The translations under genes were made by a program, and so were the position numbers. The notes below the pieces were generated by a model. That model was not told the DNA's origin. It searched no databases and worked only from the letters and a program-made list of their open reading frames with translations. Below are positions 50,041-59,282 of a stretch of DNA of 62,272 nucleotides, in pieces. Origin of the DNA: Chryseobacterium sp. Leaf404 (GTDB lineage Bacteria > Bacteroidota > Bacteroidia > Flavobacteriales > Weeksellaceae). Position 1 is the stretch's first letter, and each line of letters begins with the position of its first letter. The stretch spans positions 1-62,272 of the forward strand of contig NZ_LMQM01000005.1 of NCBI RefSeq assembly GCF_001424145.1, written 5' to 3'.

Positions 50041-50250
50041 GTTTGATGAATTGATGAGAAAGCCTTGTAAAAAATTGATTAACAATAATTTAAGCTCTCA
50101 TCAAAGTCTCATCACCTCATCAAAGTGGAAATATTCTTCTCATCATCCTCTCATCAAAAATCAAGGTTTAAAAGTTTGATGAGGCTTTTGATGAGAGATA
50201 ACACATTGATTTTCTTTTTATTATCTATTAATTCATCATTTCATCAAATT
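50041..50250. repeat. Iteron-like CTCATCAAA/TTTGATGAG cluster, candidate replication origin
   Basis: Direct copies CTCATCAAA at about 50097, 50117 and 50149, with variants CTCATCAC (50108) and CTCATCATC (50139). Inverted copies TTTGATGAG lie at 50175 and 50188; TTTGATGAATTGATGAGAA is at 50042 and TTCATCATTTCATCAAA at 50232. They lie between the primase and the helicase genes and fill this 266-bp gap. Confidence 0.6.
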
Positions 50251-51466
50251 TTTGGAGAATAAAATTCCTTTCTATTGTAAAATACCGCCCTGTTTTATTC
50301 TGTTGGAAAAAACTTAACCCATAATCTAGGTCGTATTTGATATAGGCTAATGAATTGTTTTGAGGCTCGAGCTTCCAGATTTCTTTCAGCAGTTTCCGGA
50401 CATCGTTAACTGTCCAATATTGTTTGCTGAACATTTTACCAAGCATATTGAAAATATCCTGCGGAATACAGTTGATATTTTCGTCCTCGATACTTTGGAA
50501 AAACTCATATAAAAGTTCGATGATCTTAGATTCCAGTTTATTGTTATTTTTCCAAACCAATCTTTGAAGAGCCTTTGTTCTGATCTGTGAATCTGTGAAC
50601 CACATTCTTGTCTCCTTACGGCTGTGAAAAGGTCTTTGGATTAGGTAACGAAGGAAATAGGAAATCTCCTTGTTGAGATTGCGTAGAAATTCAGTGTTCT
50701 CGCTTTTGATTGATCTTACTTTAATAATCCAGAATCGGATCTCATTTTCATCGATCTGAATGAAGTTGTCTTCATTATTGGAACAGAGAATGAATTTTCC
50801 AAAAAATTCCACTTCTTCACGATCTTTTCCTTTTGCCTCCTTCTTGTCTTTATCAGTCGTTGAAAGATATTTTAATCGTTCTGTAATTTCCTTTTTGTCA
50901 AAGAATACTTCATCAATAGCAACTATAAGCATCGATGTCCAATCCGAATTGAACTGACTGCTGAAGGAATCTCCTTTGATGTAGGTCATATTAAGCCCGA
51001 AAATGGATTTCAGCCATTTTATGAAAGTGGATTTTCCGGTAGATCTTTCTTTGCTTACAAGACAAAGAATCGGAAGTATCTGTGTTGGATATTGCAGTAA
51101 GATCTTGATATAATCCAATCCTAATTCCAACTGTTCTGCGAAAATATGCTCCATAAATCTAAGTGAAAATGGAATCTTCTCTTTTAGGCTTGTTTGCTCC
51201 GGTGTTTCTTTAATCGGCTGATAAGGAATCTCATTGTAAACATTATAGAATCCTTGAATAATTTGTTGGTATTGCAAATGGGAAGGAATACAACAGAAGC
51301 CGTCATACTTGGGAACTTTTGAGACGTATATCTTTCCGTGATCACTGATAATGGTTTCACGATTCCATCGAGTTAGTATCGAGATTTTATCTCCTGAGAT
51401 TAACGGTTTCTCAATAGTTTTATAGTAGGTGGTTCCTACTCTTAGATAAGGGATGTTTTCGCTCAT
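50228..51466 (-). CDS. Primase-helicase family P-loop ATPase
   Basis: 412-aa protein with Walker A SKERSTGKSTFIKWL (about residue 142), Walker B-like MLIVAIDEVFFDKKE and a sensor-like FILCSNNEDNFIQID, the DUF5906/VapE-like SF3 helicase pattern. A C-terminal winged-helix-like part (VNDVRKLLKEIWKLEPQNNS) follows. It probably unwinds at the iteron cluster that lies just beyond its 3' end. Confidence 0.8.
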   Translation of the reverse strand: MSENIPYLRVGTTYYKTIEKPLISGDKISILTRWNRETIISDHGKIYVSKVPKYDGFCCIPSHLQYQQIIQGFYNVYNEIPYQPIKETPEQTSLKEKIPFSLRFMEHIFAEQLELGLDYIKILLQYPTQILPILCLVSKERSTGKSTFIKWLKSIFGLNMTYIKGDSFSSQFNSDWTSMLIVAIDEVFFDKKEITERLKYLSTTDKDKKEAKGKDREEVEFFGKFILCSNNEDNFIQIDENEIRFWIIKVRSIKSENTEFLRNLNKEISYFLRYLIQRPFHSRKETRMWFTDSQIRTKALQRLVWKNNNKLESKIIELLYEFFQSIEDENINCIPQDIFNMLGKMFSKQYWTVNDVRKLLKEIWKLEPQNNSLAYIKYDLDYGLSFFQQNKTGRYFTIERNFILQKFDEMMN

Positions 51467-51539
51467 ATTTAAAAGGTTTGATTCTGTACAGGAAATACAG
51501 AAGGGTGAATTGGAATGCTTGATAAATAAAAGTCTCTAT

Positions 51540-51842
51540 CTATCTTCTATACTTAAGCGACTTGACTTCGTTTAAAGCATCCATAAGATCAAAATGGTTG
51601 ACTCTGTAGAATCTTCCAATTTGTTCCGCCTTAATGTTACCTTTTAAAATATGTGAGCGTACGGTTTGATAATCGAGTTTTAGAATTTCTGAACACTCTT
51701 TGATAGAGTATAGTTTCTTTTTCAACTCAATTTCAGGTTCTTTTTTGAGAGAATAGAGTAAGTCTTTCACTTCCCCTAATTCGTCGAGAATGGTTTGGAA
51801 TGGATTTGTTGTCTGCATAATCTGATATTTATTTGCAGACAA
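51540..51842 (-). CDS. HTH excisionase-like protein of element 2
   Basis: 100-aa protein with N-terminal coil and C-terminal helix-turn-helix (LYSIKECSEILKLDYQTVRS, then GNIKAEQIGRFYRVNHFDLM), the excisionase/HTH_17 type. Located between the helicase and integrase side, as in many Bacteroidota IMEs. Functional analogue of 4826-5122. Confidence 0.78.
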   Translation of the reverse strand: MSANKYQIMQTTNPFQTILDELGEVKDLLYSLKKEPEIELKKKLYSIKECSEILKLDYQTVRSHILKGNIKAEQIGRFYRVNHFDLMDALNEVKSLKYRR

Positions 51843-51894
51843 AATTGTATGATTGGAATAACTAATAATGCAATTCTATTCAATTGCGTAAAGT

Positions 51895-52629
51895 TTAATG
51901 CTTGATATTAAACAGCTTAGATAATTCGTGATAGATAGTTTCCTCAAAATCATTAGGTTTCACAGTTATTGCCCGTGAAAATGTTCCTTTGTCAAAATTG
52001 GAATTATATTCGTTTTCCATAGCCTCAATAATAGTGGTGTCTTGAAAATCCGGATTTATAATATGATAGTCTTTTAAGAATCGGTGGATTCTGATGAAAG
52101 AAGATTTCTGATCCACGAGCAGATTGTGATTTTCATCGATGAATTTTTTGTCTTTTAAAAAAGCGATGAAAATTTTAGAACTATTATCACCAATCATAAT
52201 ATCTGATAAACGAACTTCTCTATTTGTTTTGCTTTGTAAAGCAAAATATAGAAAAAGCGTGGTTTCGGCGCCACTTAGAAAATTGCCCTGCAACTTCATT
52301 AAATTACTTGAACTTATCAGGCTGTTTGATTCTTTCTTATATTGATCTAAACAATATCGAATTTTGTCTTCAAAATTATGATTTCGTGATGTATCAATAT
52401 CTTTGAAATGAAAACTGAAGAAGTTGTCTAATTTTTCATATCTAATCAAATACTCATTCCTCAATTTTTCATTGAGTACAATTTTAGAGGATTTTTGCTT
52501 GGCTTTTTCAATTCTCCTGTGAAACCGCTCCTGAATCTTTTCTCGTTTTATCAAATGATAAAACATCATCGGATAGCCGACAAATTCCTCCCAAAAATTC
52601 CAACGTCCGTAAAGTTTTTTATGATCCAT
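51895..52629 (-). CDS. Hypothetical protein of the integrase module
   Basis: 244-aa charged protein (MDHKKLYGRWNFWEEFVGYP, then FHRRIEKAKQKSSKIVL). Mostly helical, with a possible winged-helix segment at about 150-200 (VRLSDIMIGDNSSKIFIAFL). I considered RteC and found no clear match. 15 bp downstream of the integrase gene on the same strand, so probably co-expressed. Confidence 0.55.
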   Translation of the reverse strand: MDHKKLYGRWNFWEEFVGYPMMFYHLIKREKIQERFHRRIEKAKQKSSKIVLNEKLRNEYLIRYEKLDNFFSFHFKDIDTSRNHNFEDKIRYCLDQYKKESNSLISSSNLMKLQGNFLSGAETTLFLYFALQSKTNREVRLSDIMIGDNSSKIFIAFLKDKKFIDENHNLLVDQKSSFIRIHRFLKDYHIINPDFQDTTIIEAMENEYNSNFDKGTFSRAITVKPNDFEETIYHELSKLFNIKH

Positions 52630-52644
52630 AATTTATAATAATAA

Positions 52645-53886
52645 TTATTTAAAAACCTCATTCATATAGTTGATTTTATCATCTTCGCTTGGTCTGTAGT
52701 AGGCATTAAACACTTCTAAGCTGGTATGACCCGTGTAGCTCATAATTACCTTATCCGGAACTCGTTTGTTCTTCATTATAGTAATAAAACTTCTTCTTGC
52801 AGTATGCGAGGAAATTCTCGTCCAAAATTCAGCTTTTTGGTCTACCAGCTCATCACCATATTTCATAGTTTTTTTTATTTCATCGGTAAACTCTAACTTT
52901 TTAAAAACCTCTTTAATATATTCATTCATCTTTTGATTTGTAATACTTGGCAGATTATAATCATACTTTTCAAGTATTGATTTAGAAATACTGTTTAAAG
53001 GAATTGCTAAGTTTTTAGATTTACTTTTTAAATCAATAACCCGTATGAAATTTCCGTCAACATCACTTCTGGAAATCGTACTGTAATTGCCAAACCTCAT
53101 TCCGGTAGTACAACCAAAAACAAAAAGATCACGAACCTTTTCTAATCTTTTGTTTTCACTGAGATTGTAATTATATATGAGTTCAACTTGTTCATAATTC
53201 AAAGCTATTTCATCAGTTGTAAATTTCGCAGGTTTCTTGAAAGCAATAAAATTGTTATTGTAAGTATATTTTTTATTTAGAGCCCAAAGAAGAAAAGTCT
53301 TGAGCAGACCAACATTTCTATGTAATGTATTTGCAGAATGTTTCTTTTCTTCAATACAATATTTTAGAAATTTGTTATAAAGTTTATTGTCAAATTTTCC
53401 TAAGCTGATCTTTACTTTGCTATATCTTTCAAAATCTTCGAGTAAATTCTTATTGCATTTGTAACGCTTTAGAGTTGAGTTTGAAATCGAATTACCCGTA
53501 TAGTCGTTTTCCTTCTCATTTAAAAACTCCTGATAAATTCTAAAGAAATCACTTTTAACTGTTATTTTTTTGAATTTTTCATCAAATCTTTGTTTAAGAA
53601 CATCAACGGTAAGTTCTTCATTTATGTTCTTATATCGATTAACAATCTCTGTAAAAAAACTACTATATCTATCCAACTGCATTTTAACACTTCGATGAAT
53701 CTCTGCCCTTTTAGTTCTTCCGTTTAGGTCATTAGGTTGCCTACCTTCAAAATCCCATTCGGTTGGTTTTATTTTCTCACCAGTAGAATAGATAAAATTC
53801 TTACTTTCATTGTTGAAAAATGAACGGAAATAAATCAGAGTTTCCTTTGTACCATTGGGTTGCTTAAGTTTAAAAGTGTAATTCAT
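52645..53886 (-). CDS. Tyrosine integrase of element 2
   Basis: 413-aa Bacteroidota-type tyrosine recombinase. N-terminal arm-binding domain (about 1-100), core-binding SAM-like domain (FRIYQEFLNEKENDYTGNSI), catalytic domain with Arg in TTGMRFGNYST, His-x-x-Arg in SHTARRSF, His in YTGHTSLE and Tyr in NAYYRPSE. It starts about 140 bp from the att core at 54027 and faces leftward into the element. It is only distantly similar to the element 1 integrase though both use the tmRNA 3' end. Confidence 0.9.
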   Translation of the reverse strand: MNYTFKLKQPNGTKETLIYFRSFFNNESKNFIYSTGEKIKPTEWDFEGRQPNDLNGRTKRAEIHRSVKMQLDRYSSFFTEIVNRYKNINEELTVDVLKQRFDEKFKKITVKSDFFRIYQEFLNEKENDYTGNSISNSTLKRYKCNKNLLEDFERYSKVKISLGKFDNKLYNKFLKYCIEEKKHSANTLHRNVGLLKTFLLWALNKKYTYNNNFIAFKKPAKFTTDEIALNYEQVELIYNYNLSENKRLEKVRDLFVFGCTTGMRFGNYSTISRSDVDGNFIRVIDLKSKSKNLAIPLNSISKSILEKYDYNLPSITNQKMNEYIKEVFKKLEFTDEIKKTMKYGDELVDQKAEFWTRISSHTARRSFITIMKNKRVPDKVIMSYTGHTSLEVFNAYYRPSEDDKINYMNEVFK

Positions 53887-53894
53887 CAGGTGCC

Positions 53895-53907
53895 AGTTTA
53901 GGTGCTA
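53895..53907 (+). repeat. Right TAGGTGCTA arm-type repeat
   Basis: AGTTTAGGTGCTA, a direct repeat of 27327-27339 (one mismatch); GGTGCCA lies 8 bp before it, directly upstream of the integrase start. Confidence 0.5.
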
Positions 53908-53983
53908 CTTCTTCTATATTTAGACATAAAATCTAAGTATATTAGTTTATACAAATATAGTTAAAATGCTGATAAATAGAGAA

Positions 53984-54017
53984 CTTACATATTTTAAGTT
54001 ATGTTAAAATATGTAAG
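53984..54017. repeat. 14-bp perfect inverted repeat beside attR
   Basis: CTTACATATTTTAA (53984-53997) and TTAAAATATGTAAG (54004-54017) with a 6-nt loop, ending 9 bp before the att core. Candidate integrase core or excisionase site, or a cruciform. Confidence 0.65.
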
Positions 54018-54040
54018 GTTCGAAAACCTCCAACTCCACA
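54018..54040 (+). other. att core at the right end of the array
   Basis: GGTTCGAAAACCTCCAACTC followed by CAC matches the tmRNA T-arm and 3' end (GGTTCGAATCCCTCCAACTC and CAC) with two differences. It is the right boundary of the integrated DNA. Confidence 0.82.
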
Positions 54041-54045
54041 GGAAT

Positions 54046-54081
54046 AAAATAAACCACTGAATTTCAGTGGTTTATTTTTGT
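54046..54081 (+). terminator. Terminator after the right att, probably the native ssrA terminator
   Basis: Long stem AAAATAAACCACTGA/TCAGTGGTTTATTTT followed by T-rich DNA. It would directly follow ssrA in an empty chromosome. Confidence 0.8.
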
Positions 54082-54223
54082 TTATCTAATAAGGTTTTGA
54101 ATATGAAAAGTGTAGATCTTCTTTAAAATGTAAATTTTTTATTTTTACTTCCAATATTCGGTGAATTAATTATGTCAATTTTAAATCAATTTCTCATTTA
54201 TAACAAGATCTGCAGTTAAATTT

Positions 54224-57200
54224 TTAATCAACAGACATTTTTGCAGATTCCTTCCATAAATAGTTAGGTATAGGCTCATTAAGCACCCATTTGATACTCA
54301 TTGGCTTTGAGCCTTCTGTTTCTTTAAAAGTACCTTCTCCTATAAATACATATCCAAGTGTATTACCATTTTCGTCATTTGCTCGCTCTCTTACAAAAAG
54401 CAATATTATTTTTTCATTTTCTACATGACTGACGTATGATTTTCCTTTAGTAGTTTCCGGACCGTATGCATTGTGAGATTGCCAATGAAACAGTGTCTCG
54501 CTAATTGCGTAATCATCATACATTGTAGTAGGTGAGAAATCCTCTTCAGATTTGATGAGATTAATAAACAGTATTTCTGTATTCAAATTTTTATTCTCTG
54601 CCGCTCCCTCTCTATTTGAAGATTTTTTTTCAAATGTTGACATTTCAAATGCAACTAAAATTTGATCTCTGGTATATCGCGAATGTAACTTTAATGGTTG
54701 TTCATAAGGCAAATAAATATCCAGTTCCTTGAACCCAATCTTATCAATTAAAATTTCCAGAACCTCTATAATTTCATTTATCAAAGTCTGATTTTTTCCT
54801 ATTTGTCTGATACTTTCTTCTAAACTTCCGAAACCTCCTGCGTTTTGCCAAATGTCATAATGAAGCATTAAAAGCATTGTTTTTTCTTTCTCAGTAAAAT
54901 CCTTAATTCGAATATCGAAGGACCGTTTTGCGATTTCTAAAATAAAATTAAAGTAACTCACAGAATTAGTTGATAACCATTTCTTGCTAATTGCTGAGTA
55001 AATTTGTTTCTCATCGCCATCCTCAAAATCTTCGATGACACCAGCTCTTTGGCAAAGTCTACACCAACTTCCTTTTTTATAAATAACTTCAAGCGGAATA
55101 TGATACAGTTCTGTAAAATTCCTAAGTGTCAATGGCAAAGTAGTCTGATGCTGAAAATTTATTATTTTGGTAATAATTTGATTAATATTGAGAGAAGTGG
55201 CTTTCCTGATATTTGTAAGAATTACTTCTTTCGTTTTTTTCTCTAAAACTATTGAGCAACCTAAAGGCAAGTGTGGGAAATCGTCTTCAATTTCCTTTTG
55301 TACGGAAGTTGTGGTCTTCCCTATTAGGGCCCGGAATTTATTTTCAAAATCATATTCAGGTCTTGCGTTTCCAACAAAATCTAATACTGTTAAACAATCT
55401 TTTCCTTCTGCTAAGCGAAGACCACGACCTAACTGCTGAAGAAAAACAGTTAAGCTTTCAGTAGGTCTCAAAAACAAAACAGTATCAATTTCCGGAATAT
55501 CAACACCTTCATTGAATATATCAACTACAAACAAGTAGTTGAACTCTTTTTTTCTAAATCTTTCTCGAAGTACATCTCTGTCGCTAGCATTTTTAGAGGT
55601 TAGAAATTCAGCTTTTAGATCAGCTTGATTGAATTTTTGAGACATATACTCAGCATGATCAATATTTACACAAAAACCTATTGCCTGAACATCCTTCAAA
55701 TCTGTTGTATACTTCTGTAGATTATTAATGATTTCACCTACTCGCGCTTCATTTTTTATATACAGGCCAGCGAGCTCACTGACTGCATATTTTCCTTTCT
55801 CCCATTTCACACTTGTTAAATCGATGCTGTCTGTAATACCAAAATATTGAAAAGGAGTTAATAATTTTTTATTCAGAGCCTCGGGAAGTCTAATTTCCGC
55901 TGCGACACGGTTACAAAAATCTTCAAGAATATTTTCATTATCCATTCTCTCTGGTGTAGCTGTCAATCCAAGCAAGACTTTTGGCTGGAAGTAATCTAAA
56001 AATGGTCTGTAACTGGAAGCTGGACCGTGATGTGCTTCATCTAATATGATAAAATCAAAATATTCCTTTGAGAGATTTAGATCTTTTAACCTATTATTCA
56101 AAGTCTGTACAGAAACAAATAAATACTCATGCGATCTTGGCTCGAGGCCGTCAACCCACAAATCACCAAAATTATTATCCTTCAACACACCTTGAAATGT
56201 TGCTCTTGCCTGTTGCAGGATTTCTTTTCGATGTGCAACAAAAAGCAATTTTGCTGATGTATTATTTTTTCTGAAGTTTTTGTAATCAAATGCCGAAATA
56301 ACAGTTTTTCCAGTACCTGTTGCAGCAACTAATAAATTTCTGTTTCTGTGGTGTACAGTACGTTCAACCTCCAGCTTTTCGAGTATTTCACTTTGATAAT
56401 GAAAAGGTTTAAGATCGAAATATGATGTTGTAAAATTATATTCTTTTGAAAATTTTCCTTGCTTCAATGCATCAACTAATTTTACAAAATGAGCGTCTTG
56501 TTGATAAGATTCAAACTCTGAATTCTGCCAATAAGCTTCAAAAGTCTTTTTAAATTTATCGATGATATGGCTAACTTCTCTGGTTGTGATTTTTAAGTTC
56601 CACTCCAAACCATCAGTTAATGCTGATCGCGAAAAATTAGATGAACCGATATAGCCTGTATGAAAACCTGTATTGCGTTGAAACAAATAAGCTTTCGCGT
56701 GCAATCTTTCATTTCCAGTATTGTAAGAAACTTTGACTTCCGTATTTTTTAACGATGAAAGGAATTCTACTGCCTTTGCATCTGTTGCTCCTATATAAGT
56801 TGTAGTAATGACTCTTAAGATTCCACCTCTGTCAGTAAACTCTCTCAACTCACGCTCAAGAATTCTTATACCTTTCCACTTTATGAATGAAACTAAAAGA
56901 TCAATTTTATTCGACGATAGTATTTCTTTCCGGAGCTCACTTTCTAAAGTTGTGCCTGAGTTTCCGCCAGTAAAAAGTTCGCTGTGAATTAATCTGGTAT
57001 AAGGAGTAATTTCTTTTAAATGAAGATCTAAGTCTGTAAAATGAGCATCAACGTTTGTAAAAACTGCTTTCAGAATCTTACCTTCAGTTTCAATTAAATC
57101 ATCTTCAAACTCTTCTTTTTTCAGTTCTTCTTTTAAAAATAGAATGATTTTGTTTGCAATCTCAATTTGAATTTCTAAAATGTCTTCGCCTTTTATCAAA

Positions 57201-57364
57201 TTAAAGGCCTGTTTAATTGTTTTACCAATATGCTGAGATAATAAGTGAGCTGCCTCTGCTTTGTCAATCGAAATTTTCTTCACCTGAAAATGATCTTTCT
57301 CAAGCGCATTTAATTTTGTACTGATGAGTTGCGTCACTAACTCCTCATAAATTCCCTGATTCAT
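54224..57364 (-). CDS. PLD-nuclease/DEAD-box helicase/DUF3427 protein
   Basis: 1046-aa three-part protein. A phospholipase-D-type nuclease domain at about 120-280 has the HxK motif (NERLHAKAYLFQRNTGFHTG, then YIGSSNFSRSAL). An SF2 helicase at about 310-700 has Walker A LVAATGTGKTVI, DEAH in FIILDEAHHG, LLGLTATPERMD and motif VI FLQQLGRGLRLAEG. A C-terminal DUF3427 domain at about 850-1040 (RYTRDQILVAFEM, GKSYVSHVENEKIILLFV) follows. This architecture is widespread but patchy and is often found in defence islands; its substrate is not known to me. It sits alone just outside the att site and may itself be an accessory gene. Confidence 0.88.
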   Translation of the reverse strand: MNQGIYEELVTQLISTKLNALEKDHFQVKKISIDKAEAAHLLSQHIGKTIKQAFNLIKGEDILEIQIEIANKIILFLKEELKKEEFEDDLIETEGKILKAVFTNVDAHFTDLDLHLKEITPYTRLIHSELFTGGNSGTTLESELRKEILSSNKIDLLVSFIKWKGIRILERELREFTDRGGILRVITTTYIGATDAKAVEFLSSLKNTEVKVSYNTGNERLHAKAYLFQRNTGFHTGYIGSSNFSRSALTDGLEWNLKITTREVSHIIDKFKKTFEAYWQNSEFESYQQDAHFVKLVDALKQGKFSKEYNFTTSYFDLKPFHYQSEILEKLEVERTVHHRNRNLLVAATGTGKTVISAFDYKNFRKNNTSAKLLFVAHRKEILQQARATFQGVLKDNNFGDLWVDGLEPRSHEYLFVSVQTLNNRLKDLNLSKEYFDFIILDEAHHGPASSYRPFLDYFQPKVLLGLTATPERMDNENILEDFCNRVAAEIRLPEALNKKLLTPFQYFGITDSIDLTSVKWEKGKYAVSELAGLYIKNEARVGEIINNLQKYTTDLKDVQAIGFCVNIDHAEYMSQKFNQADLKAEFLTSKNASDRDVLRERFRKKEFNYLFVVDIFNEGVDIPEIDTVLFLRPTESLTVFLQQLGRGLRLAEGKDCLTVLDFVGNARPEYDFENKFRALIGKTTTSVQKEIEDDFPHLPLGCSIVLEKKTKEVILTNIRKATSLNINQIITKIINFQHQTTLPLTLRNFTELYHIPLEVIYKKGSWCRLCQRAGVIEDFEDGDEKQIYSAISKKWLSTNSVSYFNFILEIAKRSFDIRIKDFTEKEKTMLLMLHYDIWQNAGGFGSLEESIRQIGKNQTLINEIIEVLEILIDKIGFKELDIYLPYEQPLKLHSRYTRDQILVAFEMSTFEKKSSNREGAAENKNLNTEILFINLIKSEEDFSPTTMYDDYAISETLFHWQSHNAYGPETTKGKSYVSHVENEKIILLFVRERANDENGNTLGYVFIGEGTFKETEGSKPMSIKWVLNEPIPNYLWKESAKMSVD

Positions 57365-57755
57365 AGTTTTTATTTACATTTAAATCTCCTATTAATAAAT
57401 AGGTAAAAGGATTCAATAGAATGCAATATAGAAAAATTTGAGGCATTTTGCTTAGCAATTATTTTATAAAAACCTAAATGTCTCAATTTGTTTACAAAGT
57501 ATGATAAATTGCCAAGTGTATCTATAAGTAAATAGGTAATATTAAACTAGTTCTAATTCATTTCACGAATTATGTGAATGTTTTAATTTCGCAATCTAGA
57601 AAAAAAAACAATAATTCTAATCCCCTGATTAAGAAAACACTAAAACCCACGGCGATAAAATAACGATAGTCTACCGACAAAAAAGACTAAAAAAATGTTT
57701 TATCGTAAAGAATTTTATATATTTGCACCATCTAACAATAAAAAAATAATTTACT
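57365..57755. promoter_or_regulatory. Gap upstream of acpP with its promoter
   Basis: 391 bp without a gene. TATATTTG at 57718-57725 is a good -7 box for the acpP-fabF-rnc unit, about 30 bp before the acpP ATG. Nothing else stands out. Confidence 0.6.
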
Positions 57756-57995
57756 ATGTCAGACATTGCATCAAGAGTGAAAGCTATCATCGCTGATAAG
57801 CTTGACGTTGAAGAAACAGAAGTGACTCCTGAGGCTAGCTTCACAAACGATTTAGGAGCAGACTCACTAGATACAGTTGAGTTAATCATGGAATTTGAAA
57901 AAGAATTCAATATTCAAATCCCTGATGATCAAGCTGAAAAAATTACTACTGTAGGTCACGCTATCGCTTATATCGAAGAAGTAGTAAATAAATAA
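57756..57995 (+). CDS. acpP: Acyl carrier protein
   Basis: 79-aa acidic protein with the phosphopantetheine attachment serine in [18 protein letters not shown]. Carries acyl chains in type II fatty acid synthesis. Followed by fabF and rnc, the standard flavobacterial order. Confidence 0.97.
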   Translation: MSDIASRVKAIIADKLDVEETEVTPEASFTNDLGADSLDTVELIMEFEKEFNIQIPDDQAEKITTVGHAIAYIEEVVNK

Positions 57996-58029
57996 TATTC
58001 TTCAACAAAAGGAAATTTAAACAGAATTT

Positions 58030-59274
58030 ATGGAATTAAAAAGAGTAGTTGTAACAGGATTCGGAGCATTAACGCCTATTGGCAATAATGTACAGGAATA
58101 CTGGGAAAATCTTGTAAAAGGTGAGAGCGGTGCCGCTCCGATTACTCTTTTTGATGCCACAAATTTTAAAACAAAATTTGCCTGCGAGGTAAAAAACTTC
58201 GATCCTCTTCAGCACTTCGATAAAAAGGAGGCCAAGAAGATGGATAGAAACACTCAGCTGGGTTTGGTTGCTGCCAGAGAAGCAGTTTCTCATTCCCGCA
58301 TTATGGAGGATAACGTAGACAAGAATAGGGTAGGCGTAATCTGGGGTTCAGGTATTGGCGGTCTTGAGACTTTTGAAACAGAAGTTCTGGGCTGGGCAAA
58401 TACAGATATTCCAAGATTTAACCCTTTTTTTATTCCTAAAATGATTGCGGACATCACACCGGGACATATTTCTATTGAATATGGTTTCCATGGTCCCAAT
58501 TATACTACGGTTTCAGCTTGTGCTTCTTCTGCCAATGCATTAATCGATTCTAAAATGCTGATCCAATTAGGAAAAGCAGATGTAATTGTGTGCGGAGGTT
58601 CTGAAGCTGCAGTCACTGCAAGTGGAGTGGGAGGCTTTAATGCCATGATGGCACTTTCTACAAGAAATGAAGATCCTACGACGGCTTCAAGACCTTTCGA
58701 TAAAGACAGAGATGGTTTTGTTTTAGGTGAAGGAGCAGGATGTATCATCCTTGAAGAATATGAGCATGCGGTAAAACGTGGAGCTACAATTTATGCAGAA
58801 TTATTGGGTGGAGGGATGAGTGCAGATGCACATCACATGACCGCACCGCATCCTGAAGGTCTGGGAGCTTATCTGGTAATGAAAAATTGTCTGGAAGACG
58901 CAGGGTTAACTGCTGATGAAGTAGATCACATCAATATGCATGGGACATCTACTCCATTAGGAGACTTTGCAGAATCTAATGCAATTTCAAAATTATTTGG
59001 TGAGCACGCATTTGATATTCAGATCAATTCTACAAAATCTATGACCGGTCACCTCTTAGGCGCTGCTGGAGTTATAGAAGCTATTGCTGCCTTAGGAACG
59101 ATCATACACGGTATCGTTCCCCCGACGATTAATCATTTTACTGATGATGAAAAAATCGACAGCAGACTGAACTTCACTTTTAACGAAGCTGTTAAGAAAA
59201 ATGTGGAGGTTGCCATGAGCAATACCTTCGGATTTGGTGGTCATAACGCTTGCGTTCTTTTTAAGAAAATCTAA
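58030..59274 (+). CDS. fabF: 3-oxoacyl-ACP synthase II
   Basis: 414-aa condensing enzyme. Catalytic triad Cys in TVSACASSANAL (about residue 164), His in NMHGTSTPLGD (about 303) and His in SMTGHLLGAAG (about 340). The ending NTFGFGGHNACVLF is typical of KAS II. Elongates acyl-ACP; works with the adjacent acpP. Confidence 0.97.
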   Translation: MELKRVVVTGFGALTPIGNNVQEYWENLVKGESGAAPITLFDATNFKTKFACEVKNFDPLQHFDKKEAKKMDRNTQLGLVAAREAVSHSRIMEDNVDKNRVGVIWGSGIGGLETFETEVLGWANTDIPRFNPFFIPKMIADITPGHISIEYGFHGPNYTTVSACASSANALIDSKMLIQLGKADVIVCGGSEAAVTASGVGGFNAMMALSTRNEDPTTASRPFDKDRDGFVLGEGAGCIILEEYEHAVKRGATIYAELLGGGMSADAHHMTAPHPEGLGAYLVMKNCLEDAGLTADEVDHINMHGTSTPLGDFAESNAISKLFGEHAFDIQINSTKSMTGHLLGAAGVIEAIAALGTIIHGIVPPTINHFTDDEKIDSRLNFTFNEAVKKNVEVAMSNTFGFGGHNACVLFKKI

Positions 59275-59282
59275 ATTTACTA

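Noticed and set aside
51895..52629. RteC-type regulator
   Set aside because: Position in the element fits, but the C-terminal RteC pattern is not visible.
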